Assembly (NCBI GenBank): GCA_964537035.1
Contig: CAZIAK010000042.1
Location: 1 to 41,085 of the forward strand
DNA: 41,085 nt
Source of the DNA: CAZIAK01 sp964537035
GTDB taxonomy: Bacteria > Planctomycetota > B15-G4
Direction: 5' to 3'
Shown: positions 15,305-23,033 of the stretch, in pieces
Numbering within the stretch: the stretch's first letter is position 1
Layout of the letters: the number at the start of each line of letters is the position of its first letter
The notes under the pieces: model-generated
The model's database searches: none
What the model saw: only the letters and a program-made list of their open reading frames with translations
Told to the model about the DNA's origin: nothing
Made by a program: the position numbers and the translations under genes

Positions 15305-17578
15305 TCAGCCGCCCCCGTCGCCCGGGTCAGCAGCGCCAGGCGAAGCAGGCTCAAGGCTCTGCGAGGCGCCGGCCTGGTCTGCATCGCCGGGCAGGTCGGG
15401 CTCGATATGCTGCCCATCGACCCCGTCGATCTTGGGTGGCCAGCTGTGGGGCCAGGTGTAGAGGTTCTCTTCGATCACGTGATTGCTGCCCACCAGATCC
15501 GTGTCGCCGATCAACTCGAGAGCGTTTTCGTTGCCAGCGTCGATGGCCTCCAGCGCCTCGGGGCTGAGCCCGTGCATGTAGCCCAGCTCGGTCAACTGCT
15601 GTAGCCGCTGTAGCGCCCGAGCCTTCGCTTCAGGGCTCGACGCCGCCATCTGGTTCGGCTCAGGCTGGGAGGCATCGTAGCGGACCATGGTCGTGAGCAG
15701 CTCTGCCGCCGCTTCGAATCGCGGGTCGTCGGTGCGCAGGGGATGCAGCTCTTGTGGATCATCGGACAGATCGAAGATGCGTACCGATTCACGGCTGAAG
15801 CGGTTCTGGGTCAGCTTCCAATCGTCGGTCATCATGGAGAGGTAGCGCACGTTCTCGGCGAAGACCGTGTGCTCGTCGAGGCCCGGGTCGGTGCCGTGGG
15901 CATCGGGCACCAGACTCCGTGACGGCAGGGCGGGTGCGCCATCCCCAGCGTCCATGGTGCCCACGCCGGTCAGGGCTAGCACGGTGGCAGGCAGGTCGAG
16001 CATCTCGACGGGCCAGGTCACCCGAGCCCCCGCCGGCAGACGTCCGGGGAGGCGCCAGACGAAGGGCACGTAGAGGTTCGTGTTGAACATCCAGTCGTGA
16101 TCGAAGACGCCGTGGTCGTAGATCTCTTCGCCGTGGTCTGAAGTGAAGATCACCAGGGTGTCCTCGGTCAGCCCCTTCGCGTCGAGCAAGTCGAGCAGAT
16201 CCCCGAGCATGTCGTCGGCGAAGGCCACGCCCCCATCGTAGAGCGCGCTGATGTGATCGACATCGCGCTGCTCATCGAAGTGGTCACAGCTCCAGGTGGG
16301 CAACCCGTCGTGCTCGCAGACCCCGGCCTGCTGCTGCTTGATCAGCCAGATACCGTGGCTCTGAAAGAACGGATGAAAAGCCCCCGTGTACCCAGCGTCG
16401 TACATCGACTTGTAGGGCTCGGGCGGGTCGTAAGGCGTGTGCGTACTGTAGTAGTGCACCATGGCGAAGAAGGGCACGTCGGCGTGGCCTTCGATCCAGT
16501 CGAGAGCCTCGGTGTTCACCAAGCGCGGGTCGAGGGCCTGGCGCACCTTGTTGTAGAGCACGGAGAAGAGCAACCGGCTGCGCACCACCGACCACTTGCT
16601 GTGACGGTTGACCGGCTCATGCCCCACGATGGTCTCGAAGTAGGTATCGAACCCTCGCAACAGTCCCGTGTTGTTCGACAGGGTGCCCGTGAGAAACGCG
16701 CCGGTGGCGTAGCCCGCTTCGTCGAGGGCCTGGGCCAGGGTGCGATTGCGCGCGGTGTCGAGCACCTGGTCCGGGGACATCTTGATCAGGCCGTGCTCTC
16801 GGGGGTACTTGCCAGTGAGCATGGAGCCGAAGGACGTCCAGGTGAACGGCGCCTGGACCACGGCCCGTTCGAAGGTCACCCCTTCGCTCGCCAACTGGTC
16901 GACGTGAGGCGACACGGCCGGGGTGCGTTCGTCGTAGCCGTAGCAACCGAGGCGATCGGCGCGCAGGGCGTCGACCACCACCAACACCACGTTGGGCGGA
17001 CGCTCTTCGTCAGCCAGCGACTCTTCAGCTGTCAGCCGCTGCTCGCGCAGATGGGCGGCTCCCCCGCCCACCACGAGCAGCACGATCACGACAGCCGTCA
17101 GCCCCCGGCCCGGCCAGGTGCCCGCAGGCTCGGCCCCAGAGGCCCGACGGCGAATGACCACCGTGGCCACCAGAGCAGCCAGCGCAGCCCAGGCACAGTT
17201 CAGGGCCAGCCGCTGGGGATGGTGCCAGGGGTATCCCCAGGAGAAGGCGAACCAGGGCTTGGTCCACCAGAAGAGGTTGACGAAGACCAGGATCGCCAGT
17301 GCGGTGCGGGGCGCTGCGAGTGAGGCCCCGGCGCCTCGCCGCCAGACCAGGCGTCCCACTGGCAAGGCCAGCACGGTGAGGACCATCATGGGCACGGCGT
17401 AGCGCACGGCGGCCAGGGCCAGGATCGCCCCGGTCTGCATCCAGGGCACGGGCTGGGCCGCCCCCATGGCCACGGAGAAAGCCGCCCAGGACTCGATCAG
17501 CCGGATCAGCGCCTCGGTCGCCCCCCAGGCGGCACCCAGTACGAGGCCAGCAGCGAGGGCCTGGGTCACGGTCTTCAC
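15305..17578 (-). CDS. Membrane-anchored alkaline-phosphatase/sulfatase-superfamily enzyme with a Thr nucleophile
   Basis: 757 residues from the GTG at 17578, which has a perfect AGGAGG four bases upstream; a longer frame runs upstream only through repeat sequence. Residues 1 to about 175 hold four or five membrane helices. The catalytic domain starts at VVLVVVDALRADRLG (metal ligand D203). The nucleophile loop is APFTWTSFGSMLTGKYP with Thr246 at the position where sulfatases have Cys or Ser of C/S-x-P-x-R; proline and arginine are absent. The second metal site is SDHGE (D481, H482), and VHYYSTHTPYDP is also typical of the fold. Formylglycine conversion is therefore unlikely, and a phosphatase, phosphodiesterase or phospho-transferase role on the outer membrane face is favoured. 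It is the first gene of the long glycan operon. The C-terminal 30 residues are low complexity. Confidence 0.8.
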   Translation of the reverse strand: MKTVTQALAAGLVLGAAWGATEALIRLIESWAAFSVAMGAAQPVPWMQTGAILALAAVRYAVPMMVLTVLALPVGRLVWRRGAGASLAAPRTALAILVFVNLFWWTKPWFAFSWGYPWHHPQRLALNCAWAALAALVATVVIRRRASGAEPAGTWPGRGLTAVVIVLLVVGGGAAHLREQRLTAEESLADEERPPNVVLVVVDALRADRLGCYGYDERTPAVSPHVDQLASEGVTFERAVVQAPFTWTSFGSMLTGKYPREHGLIKMSPDQVLDTARNRTLAQALDEAGYATGAFLTGTLSNNTGLLRGFDTYFETIVGHEPVNRHSKWSVVRSRLLFSVLYNKVRQALDPRLVNTEALDWIEGHADVPFFAMVHYYSTHTPYDPPEPYKSMYDAGYTGAFHPFFQSHGIWLIKQQQAGVCEHDGLPTWSCDHFDEQRDVDHISALYDGGVAFADDMLGDLLDLLDAKGLTEDTLVIFTSDHGEEIYDHGVFDHDWMFNTNLYVPFVWRLPGRLPAGARVTWPVEMLDLPATVLALTGVGTMDAGDGAPALPSRSLVPDAHGTDPGLDEHTVFAENVRYLSMMTDDWKLTQNRFSRESVRIFDLSDDPQELHPLRTDDPRFEAAAELLTTMVRYDASQPEPNQMAASSPEAKARALQRLQQLTELGYMHGLSPEALEAIDAGNENALELIGDTDLVGSNHVIEENLYTWPHSWPPKIDGVDGQHIEPDLPGDADQAGASQSLEPASPGAADPGDGGG

Positions 17579-17582
17579 GGAA

Positions 17583-17637
17583 CCTCCTGGCTGCGGTCTC
17601 GGGAGCACACTCGGTGGCACACTAGGCGGAACACTCG
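17583..17637. repeat. 55-base sequence duplicated across the assembly gap (left copy)
   Basis: This stretch is identical to 17738-17792 on the other side of the N run. It contains the ribosome binding site of the gene starting at 17578 (AGGAGG on the minus strand) and an imperfect 12-base tandem unit resembling GCACACTCGGTG, GCACACTAGGCG and GAACACTCGCTG. The exact length of 55 and the position directly at both gap edges point to an unmerged assembly overlap rather than a biological duplication. Confidence 0.9.
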
Positions 17638-17737
17638 NNNNNNNNNNNNNNNNNNNNNNNNNNNNNNNNNNNNNNNNNNNNNNNNNNNNNNNNNNNNNNN
17701 NNNNNNNNNNNNNNNNNNNNNNNNNNNNNNNNNNNNN
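17638..17737. other. Assembly gap, 100 N
   Basis: A run of exactly 100 N, the conventional length for a gap of unknown size. It falls in the divergent promoter region between the genes starting at 17578 (minus) and 17954 (plus) and interrupts no credible gene. Open frames that appear to cross it are artefacts. Confidence 0.99.
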
Positions 17738-17792
17738 CCTCCTGGCTGCGGTCTCGGGAGCACACTCGGTGGCACACTAGGCGGAACACTCG
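17738..17792. repeat. 55-base sequence duplicated across the assembly gap (right copy)
   Basis: Identical to 17583-17637. If the two copies are one and the same sequence, the divergent region shrinks to about 220 bases and reads continuously into the plus-strand gene's leader (17793-17953). That leader holds no credible gene. Confidence 0.9.
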
Positions 17793-17897
17793 CTGGCGTC
17801 ATGGTGGAACGGTGTGGGAGGGGCGCATCGTAGTCGAGCCATGGGACAGGAGCCACCTCGCCGGATGCAGACTCGGCGAGGCGCCAGCAGTCCCTCA

Positions 17898-17928
17898 GCC
17901 GCTTCTGTGTTTTGCCACACACAGCGGC
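17898..17928 (+). promoter_or_regulatory. Hairpin in the leader of the plus-strand membrane gene
   Basis: GCCGCT (17898-17903) pairs perfectly with AGCGGC (17923-17928). A TCT bulge and an inner GTGT/ACAC helix extend the stem around a small loop. It ends 25 bases before the ATG at 17954, which has no good ribosome binding site, so the hairpin could influence translation or be incidental. No canonical promoter is seen nearby. Confidence 0.25.
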
Positions 17929-17953
17929 CGATCCCTCAGGCTACCCTCGGCCC

Positions 17954-20900
17954 ATGACCCGCGCCGGGAACCGCACCAGCTTGCCTCTGTTGTTGGCCGT
18001 GGTCGGCCTGGGGACGTTCGCCGTCCTGCCCGGCAGCCTGGCCCCCGCAGCGACCCTGCTCTTCTGCCCCGGCTGGGGACTGCTGCGCCTGGTCAGCGTG
18101 GTCGACCGGGCCTTCTTCGTCTGCGGCGCGGCGCTCTGCGGCTCAACCCTGGTGCTGGCCGGCCTCACCGTCGCGGCCCAACGCCTGGGCTGGTCCCCCG
18201 AGCACCTGGCCCTGGCGACCCAAGGAGCGGCGGTGCTGCTCTGCTGCGCCGGGAGACTGCGACTGGCGGCCTACGACCGCTGGCTGGGCCGTCAGCCCCC
18301 ACACCCCGAGCCCATGCCGCTGTGGCCCCAGCGCACCCCCGTGTGCCTGGCCATCGTGGCCCTGTCCTTGGTTGTGGTGGCCGTGGTCATCGACCCGTTC
18401 CACCCGGCCACAGGCAGCCAGCACTTCGAGCAGGCCTTGAGCGCTCGGCAATGGCTGGACCACGCCGCCCCCGTGGCTCCTACCTTGGCCTCCGGAGGCT
18501 TTCACGGTGCAGCCGCCGCTGGCCTGGCGGCGGGATCAGGGAGCCACGTCCTGGTCACCTCGGCCCTGCTCAGCCTCTCAGCCCTGGCCGCTGCCCTGCT
18601 GCTCGTGGCCGAGGCCATCTGCCGCTTGTGGGGCAATCGGGGCGGCGCTGGTGCCATGGCGGCCCTGCTCCTGGGCCTCAACCCCCTGGTGGGGCTGGCC
18701 CTGCTCGCCACCGAGGCGGGCTATCCCGCGGGCGAACAGCTGGCTGGCTCACTCGATCCCAGACTGGCCACGGCGCTGCTGCCCTTCGTCAACGGTTCCC
18801 CCCTGGCGCTCACCCTCGCCTTTGCAGCCCTGCTGCTCACCTCGACCCTCTCCACCCTACGCCGAGCCAGCTATCACGTGCCCCGGGTCATGGCCCTGGC
18901 GGCGTTCGGGTTGGTGCTCTGTGACACCACCGCCGCCTGGCTGCTCCTCCCCGGATGGCTCGTGGGCCTGGCCTGGAGTCATCGAGCCTGTATCCGTCAT
19001 CCCGACCCCTCTCTGCGCAGCGGTGGCAGCGGCCAACGAGAGCGAGAGCCGGGCCATCTCCGCGCACCCTTCTGGCGCCCCGCTCTACACCTGGCCCTGG
19101 GAGCGGGCCTGGCCATCGCACTCACCGACTGGCCCGAGCTGCGATGGCAGCCGTCCCTCGGTGCTGCCTGGAGCGTGGCGGCCGTGGTCTTCCCTGCCAG
19201 CCTCTTCTTCGTGCCTGGCGTGCGCCACCTCAACGCCAGCCCGGGGCGAGAGGCCTACTTTTTCTTGGGCCTCTTGGCCGCTGCCCTGGCCAGCGGCTTG
19301 CTCGTTGCTGCTGGCGGGCCCGCGACCGTCCCCCTCTGTGCGTTGCTGAGTCTGGTGCTGGCGGTGCCCAGCTCCACCGGTGCGCTGAAGCTGGTGGAGC
19401 GGTTCGGGCTGGGCGCCCAGATGGCCCTGGGCGCGCTGGCCACGGGCCTGGTCATCGCCCCGGCGCTGTGGCTGGAGTCGGCCTGGCAGCAGCCCAGGGC
19501 GGTGACGGTCATCGACGGGCTGCGGGTCAACGCGCCTGAGGTCCCCCTCGATTTCCGGCGGGCCCTGGCTCTTGTGTCCAGCTCTGCGCCGGACAGCGCG
19601 GTGCTGATCATCGACCGGGTCATGGATGCCCCCGAGCTCACGGCGGTGCGTCTGCTGGCCGGGCGCCCGCTGCTGCGAGATCTGGGCGACCCCGACGCCC
19701 TGGCTCTCTCCGCGCAACTCGACCAGCCTGCCCTTTCTGGCCTGGCTCTCACGAGCCTGCGGGGACTGCCGAGCCTGGCCGGGCGAGAGCTCTGGGCCCT
19801 CTCGACAGGCCCAGCCTGGCCGGGCTTCGCTGCGGTAGCCGCCCCCCCGTCCCTGGCCACGGCAAGCGCCCCCTCGCTGCTGGTCTCCCGAGCTCGCCCC
19901 CCGGACGTGGTGCTGCTGACCATCTCATCGCTCAGGGCCGACCGGCTCCAGCCTGACGACATGCCCCTGTTGAGTGCCCGAGCTGAGCGAGGCCTGCGCT
20001 TCGATACGGTGGTCACTCCCCTGCCGTCGAGCCTGCCCGGGCTGAGCACCCTGCTCACGGGCCTGGCCCCGGTCGATCACGATGTCCGCAGCGCTGGGGG
20101 ACAACTGCACCCCCAGCTGCCACGGCTGGCCACCTCGTTCGCCGCTCGTGGCTACCGCACGGCGGCGGTGGTCGCCCTGGCCGGTGGTCACGGTCTCATG
20201 GAGGGCTTCGAGAGTGTCCTGGTCCGACCTCAGGCGCACCACGACAGCCTGGTGGCCGCCGCTCGAGAGCAGCTGGCTGCCGCCGACCGTCGCCCGCTCT
20301 TCCTGTGGGTGCACTTGTCGGACCTCGAGCTGCCCTACGACATCCCCGCCGATGCCCGCAGCCCGGCCACCGGGGCGTTCACGTTTCCCCAGGTGGCCGA
20401 CCTGTCCCAGACCCACTACGGCAACGCGGCCTTCCCCCCCAGCCCCCCGCCCAACCCTGAGGCCGGTCTGGTGGACGTGGCCACGGGTGTGGCTCAGTAC
20501 GACACCTCGGTGGCCCTGCTCGACCAGTCCATCGGCCGGCTGATCGACTCCATCCCGGACGACGATCTGCTGGTGGTCACCGCGCCCCATGGCACGAGCC
20601 TGTCCGAGCACGAGGCCTGGTTCATGTCCGGGCCCGATCTGTTCGAGCCCAGCATCCGCGTGCCCCTGGTGCTGGTGGGAGCCGGCTTGCCCGCGGGACG
20701 TCAGTCGCGGCTCACCGGCCTTCAGGATGTAGCCGAGCTGATCCTGAAGGGCCAGCTGCCCACTCGCCAGCGGATCATGCTTGAGAGCGATTGGCGACCG
20801 GGCCTGGGCACCGGGCGGGCCTACGACCCGCTCATTGACCCCACCTGCCGCGGGGCGGCCCGGCGCATCTGGGGCGAACGGACCGAGACCACCAAGACCC

Positions 20901-21061
20901 TGATGACCCGGCCGCCCAGCGCTCAACAGGACGAAGGGGGGCTGACCTTCGATCTGACCCGTGATCTGGAGGAGACCCTGGCCCTGCCCGCGGACCCCTT
21001 CGTGCTCAGGCGCATCGACAGCTGGCGCCGCCAAGGACAGCCTGCGCACATCGATTCTTGA
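17954..21061 (+). CDS. Polytopic membrane protein fused to a degenerate sulfatase/alkaline-phosphatase-fold domain
   Basis: 1035 residues from the ATG at 17954; an upstream TTG at 17912 lies inside a hairpin and is less likely. Residues 1 to about 520 contain about 13 hydrophobic segments; their family is not recognised. A hydrolase-fold domain follows from residue 650: PDVVLLTISSLRADRL has Ser658 where the first metal-binding Asp belongs, PSSLPGLSTLLTG has Ser693 at the nucleophile position without the Arg of S-x-P-x-R, and VVTAPHGTSLSEH (874-886) has Pro878 in place of the DHG aspartate while His879 remains. At least two metal ligands are thus missing and catalysis by the usual mechanism is unlikely. 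It is the only plus-strand gene of the glycan locus and diverges from an apparently active relative. A binding, sensing or scaffolding role on the outer membrane face is inferred. Confidence 0.72.
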   Translation: MTRAGNRTSLPLLLAVVGLGTFAVLPGSLAPAATLLFCPGWGLLRLVSVVDRAFFVCGAALCGSTLVLAGLTVAAQRLGWSPEHLALATQGAAVLLCCAGRLRLAAYDRWLGRQPPHPEPMPLWPQRTPVCLAIVALSLVVVAVVIDPFHPATGSQHFEQALSARQWLDHAAPVAPTLASGGFHGAAAAGLAAGSGSHVLVTSALLSLSALAAALLLVAEAICRLWGNRGGAGAMAALLLGLNPLVGLALLATEAGYPAGEQLAGSLDPRLATALLPFVNGSPLALTLAFAALLLTSTLSTLRRASYHVPRVMALAAFGLVLCDTTAAWLLLPGWLVGLAWSHRACIRHPDPSLRSGGSGQREREPGHLRAPFWRPALHLALGAGLAIALTDWPELRWQPSLGAAWSVAAVVFPASLFFVPGVRHLNASPGREAYFFLGLLAAALASGLLVAAGGPATVPLCALLSLVLAVPSSTGALKLVERFGLGAQMALGALATGLVIAPALWLESAWQQPRAVTVIDGLRVNAPEVPLDFRRALALVSSSAPDSAVLIIDRVMDAPELTAVRLLAGRPLLRDLGDPDALALSAQLDQPALSGLALTSLRGLPSLAGRELWALSTGPAWPGFAAVAAPPSLATASAPSLLVSRARPPDVVLLTISSLRADRLQPDDMPLLSARAERGLRFDTVVTPLPSSLPGLSTLLTGLAPVDHDVRSAGGQLHPQLPRLATSFAARGYRTAAVVALAGGHGLMEGFESVLVRPQAHHDSLVAAAREQLAAADRRPLFLWVHLSDLELPYDIPADARSPATGAFTFPQVADLSQTHYGNAAFPPSPPPNPEAGLVDVATGVAQYDTSVALLDQSIGRLIDSIPDDDLLVVTAPHGTSLSEHEAWFMSGPDLFEPSIRVPLVLVGAGLPAGRQSRLTGLQDVAELILKGQLPTRQRIMLESDWRPGLGTGRAYDPLIDPTCRGAARRIWGERTETTKTLMTRPPSAQQDEGGLTFDLTRDLEETLALPADPFVLRRIDSWRRQGQPAHIDS

Positions 21062-21173
21062 GCCTCTCCCGTCGGCCCTGTTCAGCGCCCGCCAAGACCT
21101 CCAGGCTGCACGGTGCAGGCGAGGCCATCCCCCGAGGCGAGTTGGCGCGCAAGCACCGGGCCGGGCCGCGGAC
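21062..21173. other. Short convergent intergenic region
   Basis: 112 bases between two convergent genes. It includes CTGCAC-G-GTGCAG near 21108, a symmetric element with too small a centre for a strong terminator. No T-run follows it. Nothing else is recognised. Confidence 0.4.
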
Positions 21174-23033
21174 TCAGCATCTCCAACGTCCGCTGATCTC
21201 GAGTCGCGCCTTGCCACCCGTCAGGCTGGCGGTGATCGAGTCGCCCTTGCGGGTGACCTCGACCCCTTCGGCGGCCACCGTGATGTCGACCCACTCTGCG
21301 GGCAGCCGGTAGGCCAGGCGCCCTGTCGCGCCGTCGGACAGCAGCACGTCGGTCAGCGCCACGGCCTCCTCTTCGAAGGCGTAGTGGCGGCGGGTGGTGA
21401 GGCCCTTGGCCCGCACGCCGTCCCAATCTGCCAGGCCACCTTCGAAGACCACGGTATGGCCGTCGTAGACATGGCTGGTGGCCACATCGCGGTGGGAGGC
21501 GAACCAGGGCGAGGCGTCCCGCCAGGTGCGCAGGAGCAGGTGCCGAAAGGGGTAGAGAAGGGCGGGCAACCAGCGCCGAGCATCCCACTCGACCTTGGCC
21601 ACGAAGAGCCTGAAGCGCAGGTCGCTCCGTTGGGCGCTGAGCAGTGACCGCCAGGTGGAGAGGCGTCCGGGAGAGCCTTGCGGTCGCAGCCGGTACGACC
21701 CCCGCCGCTGCACGGAGAAGCGGCTCATGGGCACGACGTCCTTGCCCTGAGCGAGGCGCGGGTTGTCGCGCACCACCAGGGACTGCAGCGCTCCGCCGCC
21801 CACGTCGCAGCCGAAGAGGTTGCTGTTCCTCCGCCGGCGGCCGCGCAACACCGCCGTGTAGCGAGGACGTTCGACGTGCACCAGCCCGCTCTCTGGCAGG
21901 TCGACGTCCACGGGGTCTCGGGCCTCGGCCCGCAACGGCACATCCGTGATCACCCGGGCGGCCCAGGCCCCGTGCCCTGACCAGAACACCGGGCACTGAA
22001 AGTTCACCCCGGGCCCATCATGGCTGAGCGCGGCACCGTCGAGCACGGACAGGTGGGCCAGCCACTCCTCCATGGCCCGCCCCGCCTCGTTGCTGTAGAC
22101 GGGGCGATCGAGCAGGCGGGCGCCGGTGTGCAAGGCATAGGCGTCGAAGGGATGGCTGGCCACCTCGTAACCGCTCTCCCAGTACCAGGCCTTGGCTTCG
22201 TTGTGCATGACCTTGCGACCGTTGCCATCGCGCATGGCCATCAACGCATCGAGGGACGCGGTCAGCCGCTCCTTGGCGAAGTCATCGAGGGGCTCGCCCA
22301 GCACGTCATGCACGTAGAGGACGAAGCCCGGCGTGCGCGAGTGATAGAACCCGGACACGTCCGCCAGCCCTTCGTGAGTGCAGTGGTCGGTGTGCTCGGG
22401 GACGTAGGGCGCCACTCCATCAGACGTCAGCTCTTGCAGGGCCAGTCGACACCCGGCCAGGGCGTCGGCGCGCCAGTCGTCGCGACCCAGCAGGCGCGCA
22501 GCCCGGGCCACACCGGTGGCCGCCCACAGACGCTGGGCAGTGATGGGCCGTGCGCGGGCAGCGTGGCGCAGGTACCCATCGACGTGGGTCACCAGGGCTT
22601 CCGTGGTGCGCTCCCGTTCGCTCTCGCTGAACGCCTCAGGAACCTCTTCGAGCAACGTAGCCAACACGTCCGCGCAGGCTCCGCCATCGATGGCGTTGGT
22701 GGACGCGTTGCGCGGGTCGACCCGCCCAGGCAAGAACACCGGCACATGAGACTCGGGATCTGTCCCCAGCATGGACACGGTGCGCAGCACTCGAGAGAGC
22801 GCCCGTTGCAGATCCTCTTCTTCGCGAGTGAAGCGCCACAGGGTCAGGTCGATCACGGCGCCGTAGACGAGCTTGCCCGTGTGCTCGACCCGGTGCCGCT
22901 TGCACAGGGCGCTGCCGTCCGGGGCCAGCTGGGAGTGCAGAAACCGAGACAGCCCCCGTAGCACACCCAGGCGCAGGGCCACCTGGTCGACCAGCTGTGC
23001 GCGCCCACCGCCCGCCCCGGGCAACAGGCTCAT
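21174..23033 (-). CDS. Heparinase II/III-like protein (alpha-toroid plus beta-sandwich)
   Basis: 619 residues, no signal peptide. The first about 370 residues are helical with Trp/Tyr/His-rich stretches typical of an (alpha/alpha) toroid (HNEAKAWYWESGYEVASHP, then FDAYALHTGARLL). The C-terminal about 220 residues are strand-rich (SHVYDGHTVVFEGGLADWDG, LTTRRHYAFEEEAVALTDVLL, then ITASLTGGKARLEISG), as in the beta-sandwich of heparinase-type lyases. Such proteins cleave uronate-containing polysaccharides by beta-elimination, and in biosynthetic loci they trim the product. The ATG overlaps nothing upstream except the tail of the plus of this operon: its ATGA (23030-23033) joins the preceding GT4 stop. 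The assignment is by fold pattern; catalytic residues were not confirmed. Confidence 0.55.
   Translation of the reverse strand: MSLLPGAGGGRAQLVDQVALRLGVLRGLSRFLHSQLAPDGSALCKRHRVEHTGKLVYGAVIDLTLWRFTREEEDLQRALSRVLRTVSMLGTDPESHVPVFLPGRVDPRNASTNAIDGGACADVLATLLEEVPEAFSESERERTTEALVTHVDGYLRHAARARPITAQRLWAATGVARAARLLGRDDWRADALAGCRLALQELTSDGVAPYVPEHTDHCTHEGLADVSGFYHSRTPGFVLYVHDVLGEPLDDFAKERLTASLDALMAMRDGNGRKVMHNEAKAWYWESGYEVASHPFDAYALHTGARLLDRPVYSNEAGRAMEEWLAHLSVLDGAALSHDGPGVNFQCPVFWSGHGAWAARVITDVPLRAEARDPVDVDLPESGLVHVERPRYTAVLRGRRRRNSNLFGCDVGGGALQSLVVRDNPRLAQGKDVVPMSRFSVQRRGSYRLRPQGSPGRLSTWRSLLSAQRSDLRFRLFVAKVEWDARRWLPALLYPFRHLLLRTWRDASPWFASHRDVATSHVYDGHTVVFEGGLADWDGVRAKGLTTRRHYAFEEEAVALTDVLLSDGATGRLAYRLPAEWVDITVAAEGVEVTRKGDSITASLTGGKARLEISGRWRC

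Noticed and set aside
8117..17578. Idea that a radical SAM protein here is the sulfatase-maturing enzyme for the sulfatase-like protein
   Set aside because: The sulfatase-like protein has no C/S-x-P-x-R site to convert, and the radical SAM proteins carry cobalamin-binding domains and lack the extra cysteine clusters expected of such an enzyme.
17466..17922. Open frames crossing the N gap on both strands, with SVPPSVPPSV-like repeats
   Set aside because: They read through 100 N and through the duplicated contig ends, so the peptide repeats are artefacts of the gap and the 12-base tandem unit.
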